In this document: positions 10,947 through 19,950 of the stretch, piece by piece
How the letters are laid out: the number at the start of each line of letters is the position of its first letter
Position numbering within the stretch: the stretch's first letter is position 1
Assembly: GCA_004835665.1 (NCBI GenBank)
Contig: RBKR01000001.1
Coordinates: 2,046,001 to 2,110,000 of the forward strand
Direction: 5' to 3'
Source: Phoma sp. XZ068
Lineage: Eukaryota > Ascomycota > Dothideomycetes > Pleosporales > Didymellaceae
DNA length: 64,000 nt
Position numbers and translations under genes: made by a program
Notes under the pieces: model-generated
What the model saw: the letters and a program-made list of their open reading frames with translations, nothing else
Told to the model about the DNA's origin: nothing
Database searches by the model: none

Positions 10947-12053
10947 ATGTCGCCCATGCCAGCGGAAGCGGTCGGAAAGGTCGCGCAAGTCGTCGCAGGA
11001 ACCAGCTCGTCGGCCAAGGAGTACAAGAGAGAGTCCAACACAGCACGATTCTTGGGTGCAGGTGCGTGTTGTAGAGTTATCATGTGTGAATGCACCTGAC
11101 CGTAGACAGGATGTGCGGGTCTTGCTGAGCTCATGGTCTTCCACCCGGTCGACACCACAGCCAAGCGTCTGATGAGCAATGTCGGCAAGATTGAGTCGGC
11201 GTCGCACTTGAACAAGGTCGTCTTCAGGGACGCAGCCAATGCCTCCGTTAGCGGTCGCTTCTTCTCCCTCTTCCCCGGTCTTGGTTATGCCGCCGCATAC
11301 AAGGTAGGGCGCTCTTTGCGATTAGCACGGGACATGACCTGACAATCATCTACAGATCCTCCAGCGCGTCTACAAGTATGGCGGACAGCCCTTCGCACGC
11401 GACTACCTCGCCAGGCACCACGGCGACTTCTTCGACCAGACATTCGGCAAGGGTAACGGCAAGGCCATCATGCACGCCAGTGCCGGTTCCTTGATTGGTA
11501 TCGGTGAGATTGTCCTGCTGCCGCTCGACGTTCTCAAGATCAAGCGCCAGACCAACCCTGAGGCTTTCAGGGGCCGTGGTCTCTTCAGGATCATTGCCGA
11601 TGAGGGCTTTGGTCTCTACCGTGGTTGGGGCTGGACTGCGGCTCGTAACGCGCCGGGTTCGTTCGCAGTATGTTTACTTCCGCAACACGACCATGACCAT
11701 GCACTGACACGCCACAGCTTTTCGGTGGATCTGCCGCTGCCAAGGAGTACCTCTACAAGCTCTCCGACTACAACAAGGCTACCTGGGGCCAGAACTTTGT
11801 CGCCTCGATTGCCGGTGCCACTGCCTCCCTCGTCGTCTCCGCTCCCCTCGATGTCATCAAGACCCGTATCCAGAACAAGAACTTTGACAACCCCGAGAGT
11901 GGTATGAGGATCATTTCCAACATGATGAAGAACGAGGGCATCACCTCCTTCTTCAAGGGTCTCACACCTAAGCTGCTCATGACCGGGCCCAAGCTCGTCT
12001 TCTCCTTCTGGTTGGCCCAGACCCTCATTCCTGCGTTTGGCAAGGTCATGTAA
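10947..12053 (+). CDS. GGC1: Mitochondrial GTP/GDP carrier (Ggc1)
   Basis: Four exons: 10947-11061, 11110-11303, 11356-11667 and 11718-12053, all phases consistent, 318 residues. The protein imports GTP into the mitochondrial matrix in exchange for GDP, supporting matrix nucleic-acid metabolism and iron homeostasis. The three carrier repeats show HPVDTTAKR, LPLDVLKIKR and APLDVIKTRIQ. Long blocks such as FSLFPGLGYAA, SLIGIGEIVLLPLDV and GWGWTAARNAPGSFA match yeast Ggc1 closely. The first ~35 residues are variable, as in the family. Introns are 48-52 bases. The assignment is very firm. Confidence 0.95.
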
Positions 12054-12654
12054 ATTTGTTGCTAGCGTTCATGATGATGTACTATATACGGGATCTACAT
12101 TTGTTGGGACTATAGAAACGGTCGCCGGAAAGGCGTTAGGCTTACGACGCACAAGCGAGTGCGTTCAGGGTCCAGAGATAGATAATACCAAGATCTCCAT
12201 TCTACTGCTATATTGTCAACCTACATGAAGTGTGAGAGTCAAGTACTGGCAGCCTCGGTGTGTGAGACAATGTCCAATCACGTGACGAACGATAGCATCT
12301 GCTCAGGCGCAGCAATGACTGCCTTCCGGGGCGTTTGAGTTTACTAGCGAGTAAAGTCATGCGACAGAATCTACTGCGGTCGCCTTATCAGGCCGGCATA
12401 GGCAGCCGACTGGGAGTGAGTGTGTTGTTTCAAACAGGCGTCCCCCAACGGGAACAACGGCCACCTTGTGACGGGCTGAACAACGCTCGGCCGCCGCGCC
12501 AAGGACATCCCGTCAACTGCACGTTGCAGCCAACCTTTGTACTTGACACTGCCTGCCAGCGCCCCACGATACCCCACGACTCTCACCTCTCTAGCCGGCA
12601 TATTACACTGATACCCTGTCCCTTTCTCCTCACGCCTCCGACAACACCGCCAGA
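12054..12654. other. Intergenic, YPT1 promoter
   Basis: About 600 bases between GGC1 and YPT1. It holds a CCAAT box fused to a CACGTG E-box at 12274-12284. A long GC-rich, intron-less stretch just before the YPT1 start is probably 5' UTR. No other gene was seen. Confidence 0.5.
12274..12284 (+). promoter_or_regulatory. Composite CCAAT + CACGTG element upstream of YPT1
   Basis: CCAATCACGTG: a CCAAT box (bound by the fungal HAP/CBC complex) abuts an E-box (bound by bHLH factors such as Cbf1/Tye7 types) without spacing, about 370 bases before the YPT1 ATG. The exact reverse complement of the same 11-mer occurs at 55741-55751. Binding is inferred from known motifs only. Confidence 0.4.
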
Positions 12655-13604
12655 ATGAACCCCGAGTAGTACGTAACCCTTCGCGCGTCTCCCACCGCCA
12701 CAAGCCGACACACCGTAATATCGAATCTATGCCTGGCGCAGTGCTAACGATACCTCACAGAGTACTCTGTCTGCGCACTCACAACATCGGCGCTGTGCAG
12801 TTGCCCCTATCGCGATCCCCCCGCTGACGAAGCGCTCTCCAGATACGACTACCTCTTCAAGCTCCTCCTCATCGGTGATTCTGGTGTCGGAAAGTCCTGC
12901 TTGCTGCTTCGATTCGCCGACGACACATACACAGAGAGCTACATCTCCACCATCGGTGTTGATTTCGTACGTGCACCCACAGCGCGCTGCGCCTCAGCCT
13001 GCACCAGGCTAACTCGCCACAGAAAATCAGGACTATTGAACTCGATGGCAAGACTGTCAAGCTGCAGATTGTACGTATTGGAACCGGAGCGGCAGAAAAT
13101 GCGTGTGCTGACTGCGACATAGTGGGACACAGCCGGCCAGGAGCGTTTCCGCACCATCACATCCTCGTACTACCGCGGTGCCCACGGCATCTGCGTCGTC
13201 TACGATGTCACCGACATGGACTCGTTCAACAACGTGAAGCAGTGGCTGCAGGAGATTGACCGCTACGCCACCGAGGGCGTCAACAAGCTGCTGGTCGGCA
13301 ACAAGTCCGATATGGCTGACAAGAAGGTCGTCGAGTACACCGTTGCAAAGGCACGTCCATCACCATTCCCTCGACATCACCGAGACGCGCACAATCTAAC
13401 ACCAAGCAGGAGTTCGCAGACAGCCTCGGCATCCCATTCCTCGAGACCTCCGCAAAGAGCGCCACCAACGTCGAGCAGGCTTTCTTGACCATGGCCCGCC
13501 AGATCAAGGAGCGCATGGGAACCACAACCGCCAACACCAAACCCACCGTCCCCATCGGGCAGGGCCAGGGTGTCCAGAGCGGCTCCGGCGGCGGCTGCTG
13601 CTAA
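12655..13604 (+). CDS. YPT1: Rab1-family small GTPase Ypt1
   Basis: Five exons: 12655-12665, 12843-12966, 13023-13070, 13123-13350 and 13410-13604, 201 residues. Ypt1 controls ER-to-Golgi traffic and autophagy. The N-terminus reads [20 protein letters not shown]. Features are the P-loop GDSGVGKS (15-22), effector threonine in switch I, WDTAGQE (switch II), NKSD (121-124), ETSAK, and the C-terminal Cys-Cys for double geranylgeranylation. Near-identity to other fungal Ypt1 proteins fixes the exon borders. The first exon is only 11 bases and must end at GA|GTAGTA so that A|TAC restores Glu-Tyr. The fourth intron (13351-13409) can only be spliced with a GC donor (AAG|GCACGT..GCAG). Confidence 0.96.
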
Positions 13605-14487
13605 ACGAGTCGAGGAAGAGGGAGGTGAAGGTGTGCTTGAAGCCTTGGGATCGATCGTCCAGGCTCGCAAGATGAAGACGAGATGAGCGATATACGAGTT
13701 TCAGGCGCGGTTGTTTTGTGCCGTTGCGACATTTGATACGGTTACTTAATGCTCACGGTCATGGTTTCCTTTCGACGATCTGGTCCACGAACTACGAACT
13801 ACCGCCGCTCACCTCTCCCTCATGTGCTTAGTCCTCTTGCATGGCGGCTATCGGATCCGACTTTCCTTTCCATCTCACGTTCTAGAATGGGCACTCGTTG
13901 GATTCTGCATAGGGAGGGTACGTACACATGGCTGCTAGGCCAGTGCGATCTCGACCATCTCATTGTTGCGTTAGGTGTTGGTAGTTTGGTATATCATACT
14001 TATCTCCTAGATTTGCTGTCGAGTGATGTGCGTTGGGACTTGATACCCAGACCATGAATCTTGCCAACACTCTGAGACCTCGGTATCAGATTGTACAATT
14101 ACACTCAACAGTAACCAGCATCCGTGATCTCGGTATAAGATGCATCATAAACAGCAAACTGTAACCATCACTTGAGCTCCATTCTATAATCTAGCCCACT
14201 TACACGCTCTGAAGCTGGCATGTGCAAGGCAGACCAAATGACGTTTAGCGTGAGGTCCAATTCTTGAGGCGTCCAACATCAATACGGGAACAACAGCAAC
14301 ATCATCGCTATGCAATTCCATAAACCCTCATACACACTCACACACCCCCTCTTGCAATCACATATGAAGGATTAAGCCCGGGACTTCGGCACCTGGGGCG
14401 ACAACCAAGTCCCCACACGACCACACTACAGTCTAAACCATCGACGCGTCAACCTCGCACCTCAATCCAGGCAGCAACACCACCAAA
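13605..14487. other. Intergenic, YPT1 3' region and MFS promoter
   Basis: About 880 bases. A related phrase recurs at about 14068-14085 and 14123-14134 (tctcggtat followed by aga), a weak imperfect repeat. The CA-rich stretch 14310-14350 and the pyrimidine-rich run before 14488 look like promoter/5' UTR of the transporter. No gene was seen. Confidence 0.45.
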
Positions 14488-16178
14488 ATGACCGACTCCA
14501 GCTCCCCCTCCCAACCAAGTTTCCTGAGTAAGGCAGCAAAATGGCTAGCCTACGAACTCGGTCTGCACACCATGCGCCACGCCGGAAAAGACGTCTACAT
14601 CATCATCCTCGCGCGCTACCTGCGCATGTACGCCTACGGTTCCGTCGCGCTGGTGCTGGCACTGTACTTCCAAGCGCAGGGCCTTACGGACGCTGAGATA
14701 GGATTCTTCATGACGCTGACGTTGCTCGGGGATGTTGTTGTTTCGCTGCTGCTCACGCTTGTTGCGGATTCGCTGGGGCGCAGGAGGACGTTGATGCTGG
14801 GTGCGTTTGGGATGGCGGTGTCTGGGGCGGTGTTTGCAATGGGCTCGAATTATGGGCTGTTGTTGACGGCGGCGATTGTGGGTGTGATTAGTCCGAGTGG
14901 GAATGAGATTGGGCCGTTTCGTGCGGTGGAGGAGAGTACGCTTGCGCACCTTGTGGGAGAGGAAGGGAGGGCGGATGTCTTGTGAGTGTTTAGTCCTGCG
15001 CGTGTCTTGTGGGACATGGATGTGGCTTGATCTGGGTAGTGCTAATGGAGGAATAGTACATGGTACGTTGCCTTTGCCGTGCTGGGCACGTCGACTGGCC
15101 TGATCGTTGGTGGTCATGCGGTCGATATCCTGGCTGCGAAACAAGGCTGGACAGAACTCGATGCGTATCGAGCTGTGTTCTGGATCTACACGGCCGTAGG
15201 TCTCGTCAAAGCCATATCAACGCTGTTCCTCAGCCAGGAGTGCGAGCACCAGAAGCCTTCCAAACCCGCCGCCTCTGAACAGGAGACTGAACCCCTCCTA
15301 TCGGCTGCAGACGACGACACTCACCCGACTGCAACCAGCAATGGCACTACGCAGTCCACAGGAGCGACGAAGAAGCAGAAGAAGAGCTGGAACCCGTTCA
15401 GTTCCATTTCTCCCAAGAGCCGCGCCATTCTGTTCAAGCTCTGCAGTCTATTCTTCCTCGACTCGCTTGGCTCAGGAATGGTACCCTTCTCCCTGATAAA
15501 CTACTACCTCGACCGCAAATTCGGCTTGCCGAAGGGCAAACTAGGTGGTATAATGAGTGCTACATGGTTCGTATCCCCTCATCTCCACCTCCATCTCCCT
15601 ACCATCTACATCCCCTGACCACCTCATCACAATCCTAGCGCTAACCAATCCCAAGGTTCCTCTCCACATTCGGCAACATCTTCTCTGCCTCCCTCTCCCG
15701 CCGCCTCGGCCTCATCTTCGCAATGGTAGCAACACACTTCCCCTCCTCCCTCTTCCTCGGCGCCCTCCCCTTCGCCCCCAACCTCGGCCTCACCGTCGTC
15801 CTGCTCATCGGCCGCAGCATGATGAGCTCCATGGACCAAGCCCCGCGGTCAGCATTCCTCTCCATGGTTGTGCTGCCCGAGGAGCGCACGGCAGTCATGG
15901 GCATCGTGAATACGCTGAAGATTTTGAGTCAGAGTTCCGGACCGTGGGTTACGGGGTTGCTGGCAGGAAGTGGAAGGTTTTGGGTTGCGTTTGTGGTTGC
16001 GGGCGCGGCGAAGGCGAGTTACGATATTTTGCTGCTGACCATGTTTGGTGGGCGGGTGCATGCGAGGAGTGCGGATGAGGGATTGGATGGCGAGACGAGG
16101 GGAAACAGTGTAGGTGGTGCGACGCAGGATGGTGATGGCGATGATAGGCAGGGCAATAGCGTGGCAAGAGCAGGGTAG
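14488..16178 (+). CDS. MFS transporter, substrate unknown
   Basis: Three exons: 14488-14981, 15057-15566 and 15656-16178, 508 residues. About 11-12 hydrophobic segments are present, with a long hydrophilic central loop (about 250-300, Glu/Lys/Thr-rich) between the two halves as in the major facilitator superfamily. The loop 2-3 signature is visible as ADSLGRRRTLMLGAFGMAVS. A second-half segment (LIGRSMMSSMDQAPRSAFLSM) and a conserved APEERT-like VLPEERTAVMGIVN are also seen. The C-tail is polar and Gly/Asp-rich. I recognise a fungal MFS subfamily but no substrate. The second intron uses a weak GTTCGT donor, forced by the Trp codon it splits. The gene converges on the PABA synthase gene 149 bases downstream. 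Confidence 0.85.
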
Positions 16179-16327
16179 AGAAACGTCGAATACGAACTCT
16201 TCTATTGCGGTGTTGAAACCCGACACATCTACTATATGTGATTTCTATGGTATCTTGTTAAATCGCCAATCCACCCACTCGCTCAAACATGTCAAATGCA
16301 GCACGCCTAACTCCCTACTCTAAAAAC

Positions 16328-19228
16328 TCAATCCTCTTCATCGTTGATATCCTCTTCATCTACAATCCCAATGCCCTGCTCGAGCGTCCTCTGCACCGTC
16401 TCTTGCAGCAACCGCAGCACGGTCTCAACATCCGTAGTCCCGACATCGATCTCTGCCCCGTCCTCGCCCCTCAGCGTCTCATTCCAGAGTGCCTCGTAAT
16501 CGGGATGATCGGGATTGATCAATTCGACTCTTGGCTTCTTCATCTTCGGCGGCGGAGGCGGGAGATGCGTGAATGCTCTCGCCGTGGAGTTGACCTTTGC
16601 GAGCATTTCCTCGTACTCGCCCTCAGGCGTTGATTGGGAGGTTACAGCACCACCGGCAGGGATGCGCCATAGATCTTCGGTTTGAGTGCTTGTGGAAGGC
16701 GCTGCGGATGCGGGTGCGGATGCAGTACCCTTATTCGGTGCTGTCAAGGACGAGTAGTACGATGTGGAATCGACCTTGATCGCAGTGCGGATGACGACGT
16801 TGAAGTCACCGCCGCCACCAACATCAAGGTATCCCAGTACACCAGAGTAGATACCCCTTTTGACTCCGCGTTCCTGCTCTTGCAGGAGTTCGCAAGATCG
16901 CTTCTTTGGCGCGCCGGTCATGCTGCCGGGCGGCAGGCTCTCGACGAAAGCTTGGAAGCCAAGGTCTGGAACAGACGTTCTGGTGACAAGACCGCTGGAG
17001 CCGTCGACAGGATCTTCCCACAGCTCTGGTGTACTAGGCTTGTACACGCCAGGTGGTACGGCGTCAACGACGGTGACGAGTTGCCAGACTGTTTCGTATT
17101 CCTCTACTTCCATCAACTGGCTGACACGAACGTTCTCGGAGCCGTAGACGCCGTGGAGTTGGTGGCGGGTAAGGTCGACAATCATGAGGTTTTCAGCGCG
17201 CTCCTTGGAGGAAGACAGGATGGCGTGGGCGTGTGCTGCTGTAACACCGGGTTTCTTTTGGACGGTGCCTTTGATCGGTCGGCACTGAGCGGCCTGGCTG
17301 CGCGACCAAGAGATGTAGCGTTCTGGGGAGGACGAAAGGATATGCACGTTGTGCATGCGCATGTATGCACTGAAAGGAGCAGGATTCTGTCCACTAAGTC
17401 GCTTGTAAAGATTCCAAGAGTGTTGGTTGTCCTCGGCTTTGGACAGACGACAAGCTGTCGGTTTGCGGGCACGGATCTCATTTTGATGTGTCAGACAGAG
17501 TTCATAACTTTGGCCATCGGCTATGGCTTCCTGGCAGGAACGGACTTGTTCGCAGTAGGTTTCGCGGTTGGCAAGGCTCGGCTTGCACGAGTCAATGTAC
17601 TTGTACATGGTGCCGAGCTTCTCGAAAGGATCCGGTTTCGGTACAGGCGTTGATGTTGGTGTAGACTGGCGGGATTTCGCGTCAACAGCGTTGTAAATCA
17701 GTTCTTGTGTCTCCTCGACCCAATCGAAGTCATTTGGACCACGAATACTCTGCACATATATCTTCTTGACCTGGTGATCGAAGACAATGCTCCTGGTGAT
17801 ATATGCAAAGCAGATGTCTGGATGATCTGCACTGCTCTCGACCGGAACGTTAATGGTTTCTAGCCCAGCCTCGTACGACGCGTATCCCATGAAACCTCCC
17901 CAGAATGGAGCCCAAGTCGCAGTGCGAGGTGGTGATGTAGGTTGTAGAGTGCCCAAAGCTTTTCTCAAGTACGGCCATGGATCAGTCACCTTCCACTGAC
18001 TGTGCACCTCATCGGAGCCATCCCTTAATTGCATGATGCGGCTACCTGCATAGTAATGCAATCGAAGTGTCTCCTCGGGGATGACTAGACCAATTATGCT
18101 GTAACGTCCGGTGCCAACCGCCATGGGAACCAGATTCTCGTGAAGTCCAGATTGAAGCACAATCGCCTCGTGTCGCGGGATCTCTAACAGTTCGCAAACG
18201 TCTTCGACTGTCAGTCGACCACTCCCTGTTGTGGCACAGTGTACCACTGTGGAAGGCAAGTACGGCAGCCTCTGGTCGTCGCCATATGCTATCAGCGACG
18301 CCAGTTCATCCGGCAAAAGACCATCGCGGTCTGTCGCCAAGAACTCTGTTTGCGCAACGCCTTTCTGCATAGGCTTCTTCTTGCTATCGTTTTCATTCTC
18401 CGCGTAGAATCCAAGATCTCGCCGGAAGTCATTGATAGTCATTGGTCGCAGTTGTGATTGCGATAGGGTCGTCTTGCGCGCATCATGGGTGAACATTCGC
18501 TTCCGATTCCATGCCTGCGCATCTTCCCACCAATTGCGGATGATGTGGCTTCCTTCTTCGTTTGTGCAGACCGACTCGGGATGGAACTGGACGCCCCAGA
18601 ACGGCTTGTGAATGTGCTTCACGCCCATGAGCACCGCGCCATTGAGTTCGCTGTCAAAGTCCCACGCCAATGGCTCCAGCTGCGGACACATATCTGTGGA
18701 CTCCCACAACTGCGCTGGATATCGGACAGCTCGATTTGTCTGAATTGGGTGGCCGAGCTTAACTTGCAAGGAGTGATACTGTGTTGCCATTAACTTTTCC
18801 ACGTCTCTAAACATGAATTGCCCTTTGTGCAGGACCACAGTGACAATTCCATGTTTGGGTTCCACCAGCCTCTCGATGCCAGCGCCGAAAGCGAGGCATA
18901 ACGATTGGAAACCTAGGCAGATACCGAGAACAGGCAGGATATCCGCGTCTTGAAGTTCCCAGAGCTCTTTCATGAGGCCAACGTCTTTGTCGCATCCGGC
19001 CCATCCAGGACCTGGACCTGCAACAACCGCATCGAAGTCTTGCGCATACTCGGCGAATGTCGGATTGGCCGAAACCTTATTGCCCCAAAAGCGAGAGTCA
19101 TCGATGAAGACTTTGGTGACTTTCGCATCCGTATTTTGCTCGATCAAAGCAACGATATTGTTTGAAAAGGAATCGTACGCGTCCAGAAAGAGGATCCGGC
19201 GTGGTGGGTTGTAAAAGGCAGGTGCCAT
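16328..19228 (-). CDS. ABZ1: Para-aminobenzoate (aminodeoxychorismate) synthase, PabA-PabB fusion
   Basis: Single exon, 966 residues. The enzyme converts chorismate plus glutamine to 4-amino-4-deoxychorismate, the branch to p-aminobenzoate and folate. The N-terminal class-I glutamine amidotransferase has the nucleophile Cys104 in GICLGFQS and the His/Glu pair in WGVQFHPES (His217, Glu219). The C-terminal chorismate-binding half (about 430-940) contains PIKGT at 652-656. Its Lys identifies ADC synthase rather than anthranilate synthase TrpE, which has Ala there. It also contains MIVDLTRHQL and PGSMTGAPKKRS. At 966 residues it is longer than the yeast enzyme (about 790), with insertions at about 250-330, 700-760 and 850-890. 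The ATG at 19228 is directly before the amidotransferase core. Confidence 0.95.
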   Translation of the reverse strand: MAPAFYNPPRRILFLDAYDSFSNNIVALIEQNTDAKVTKVFIDDSRFWGNKVSANPTFAEYAQDFDAVVAGPGPGWAGCDKDVGLMKELWELQDADILPVLGICLGFQSLCLAFGAGIERLVEPKHGIVTVVLHKGQFMFRDVEKLMATQYHSLQVKLGHPIQTNRAVRYPAQLWESTDMCPQLEPLAWDFDSELNGAVLMGVKHIHKPFWGVQFHPESVCTNEEGSHIIRNWWEDAQAWNRKRMFTHDARKTTLSQSQLRPMTINDFRRDLGFYAENENDSKKKPMQKGVAQTEFLATDRDGLLPDELASLIAYGDDQRLPYLPSTVVHCATTGSGRLTVEDVCELLEIPRHEAIVLQSGLHENLVPMAVGTGRYSIIGLVIPEETLRLHYYAGSRIMQLRDGSDEVHSQWKVTDPWPYLRKALGTLQPTSPPRTATWAPFWGGFMGYASYEAGLETINVPVESSADHPDICFAYITRSIVFDHQVKKIYVQSIRGPNDFDWVEETQELIYNAVDAKSRQSTPTSTPVPKPDPFEKLGTMYKYIDSCKPSLANRETYCEQVRSCQEAIADGQSYELCLTHQNEIRARKPTACRLSKAEDNQHSWNLYKRLSGQNPAPFSAYMRMHNVHILSSSPERYISWSRSQAAQCRPIKGTVQKKPGVTAAHAHAILSSSKERAENLMIVDLTRHQLHGVYGSENVRVSQLMEVEEYETVWQLVTVVDAVPPGVYKPSTPELWEDPVDGSSGLVTRTSVPDLGFQAFVESLPPGSMTGAPKKRSCELLQEQERGVKRGIYSGVLGYLDVGGGGDFNVVIRTAIKVDSTSYYSSLTAPNKGTASAPASAAPSTSTQTEDLWRIPAGGAVTSQSTPEGEYEEMLAKVNSTARAFTHLPPPPPKMKKPRVELINPDHPDYEALWNETLRGEDGAEIDVGTTDVETVLRLLQETVQRTLEQGIGIVDEEDINDEED

Positions 19229-19950
19229 CTGGTAGGCTCACGTGGCGAAATTCGATTTGATGAGTTTTGTTGCTACCTTGAGTCGTCGAAATCGCGCAGC
19301 GACTAGCTGCTATATGTTGAAGTGTGTCTATCGTAGATTCGGCGATTCAAATGTCTGGATGCGGTGGTTCCTGATGTTGACAGAATTACGCGGGACCTCT
19401 CGGGAGGATTGAACGGCAGAGATGAATCCTTATGCTGAAACGCCTTCTATGAACAACAACAAGGACCCTGACTCCAGCGAAACACAAAAAGAAAGAAAGG
19501 TGATAAGGCCTGGACGCGACGAGTGTGTATATGTCTGGGTGTTACTTGAAAGAGCGACTTAAACCGCGATGACTGATGGACAAAAAGTTAGTCTTGAGCG
19601 ATAACGGGCTTTATCGCGGCCGGGATTGTTATGCAGGGTCTCAACTAGCGCATTTGCAAACCGCGGCCCGCCGGCGAGAACATCCCCTGTGACACTGAAG
19701 CGGTGAATACATCATGTGAATCGACTGAAATGGAGATTTGCCACCTCCCTTTGCGTCCTGGCGCTGATATAGGTCGTGCAGAGAAGTCCATTTAGGAGAG
19801 GACGTGAGCAATGCACATGGTCAAGGTACTCTACTCTGCTGCGCGGGCAGGTATAGCTATGTGTAAACGGGGACTGGATCTGTCTTGTAACCTGAACTAT
19901 TGTCATTGAAAACGTGCCATCGTCTACTTCATCGCCCTCATTGGCTTTTT
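19229..19950. other. Intergenic, PABA synthase promoter
   Basis: About 720 bases between two minus-strand genes. A CACGTG core lies near 19240, just upstream of the PABA synthase ATG. No coding frame with support was found. Confidence 0.45.

Noticed and set aside
14545..15144. 199-codon minus-strand frame antisense to the MFS transporter
   Set aside because: His/Arg/Gln-rich shadow, no features, overlaps an intron of the real gene.
16682..17653. 323-codon plus-strand frame antisense to the PABA synthase
   Set aside because: Opposite strand of well-conserved catalytic sequence; Cys/Val/Arg-biased antisense composition, no motif.
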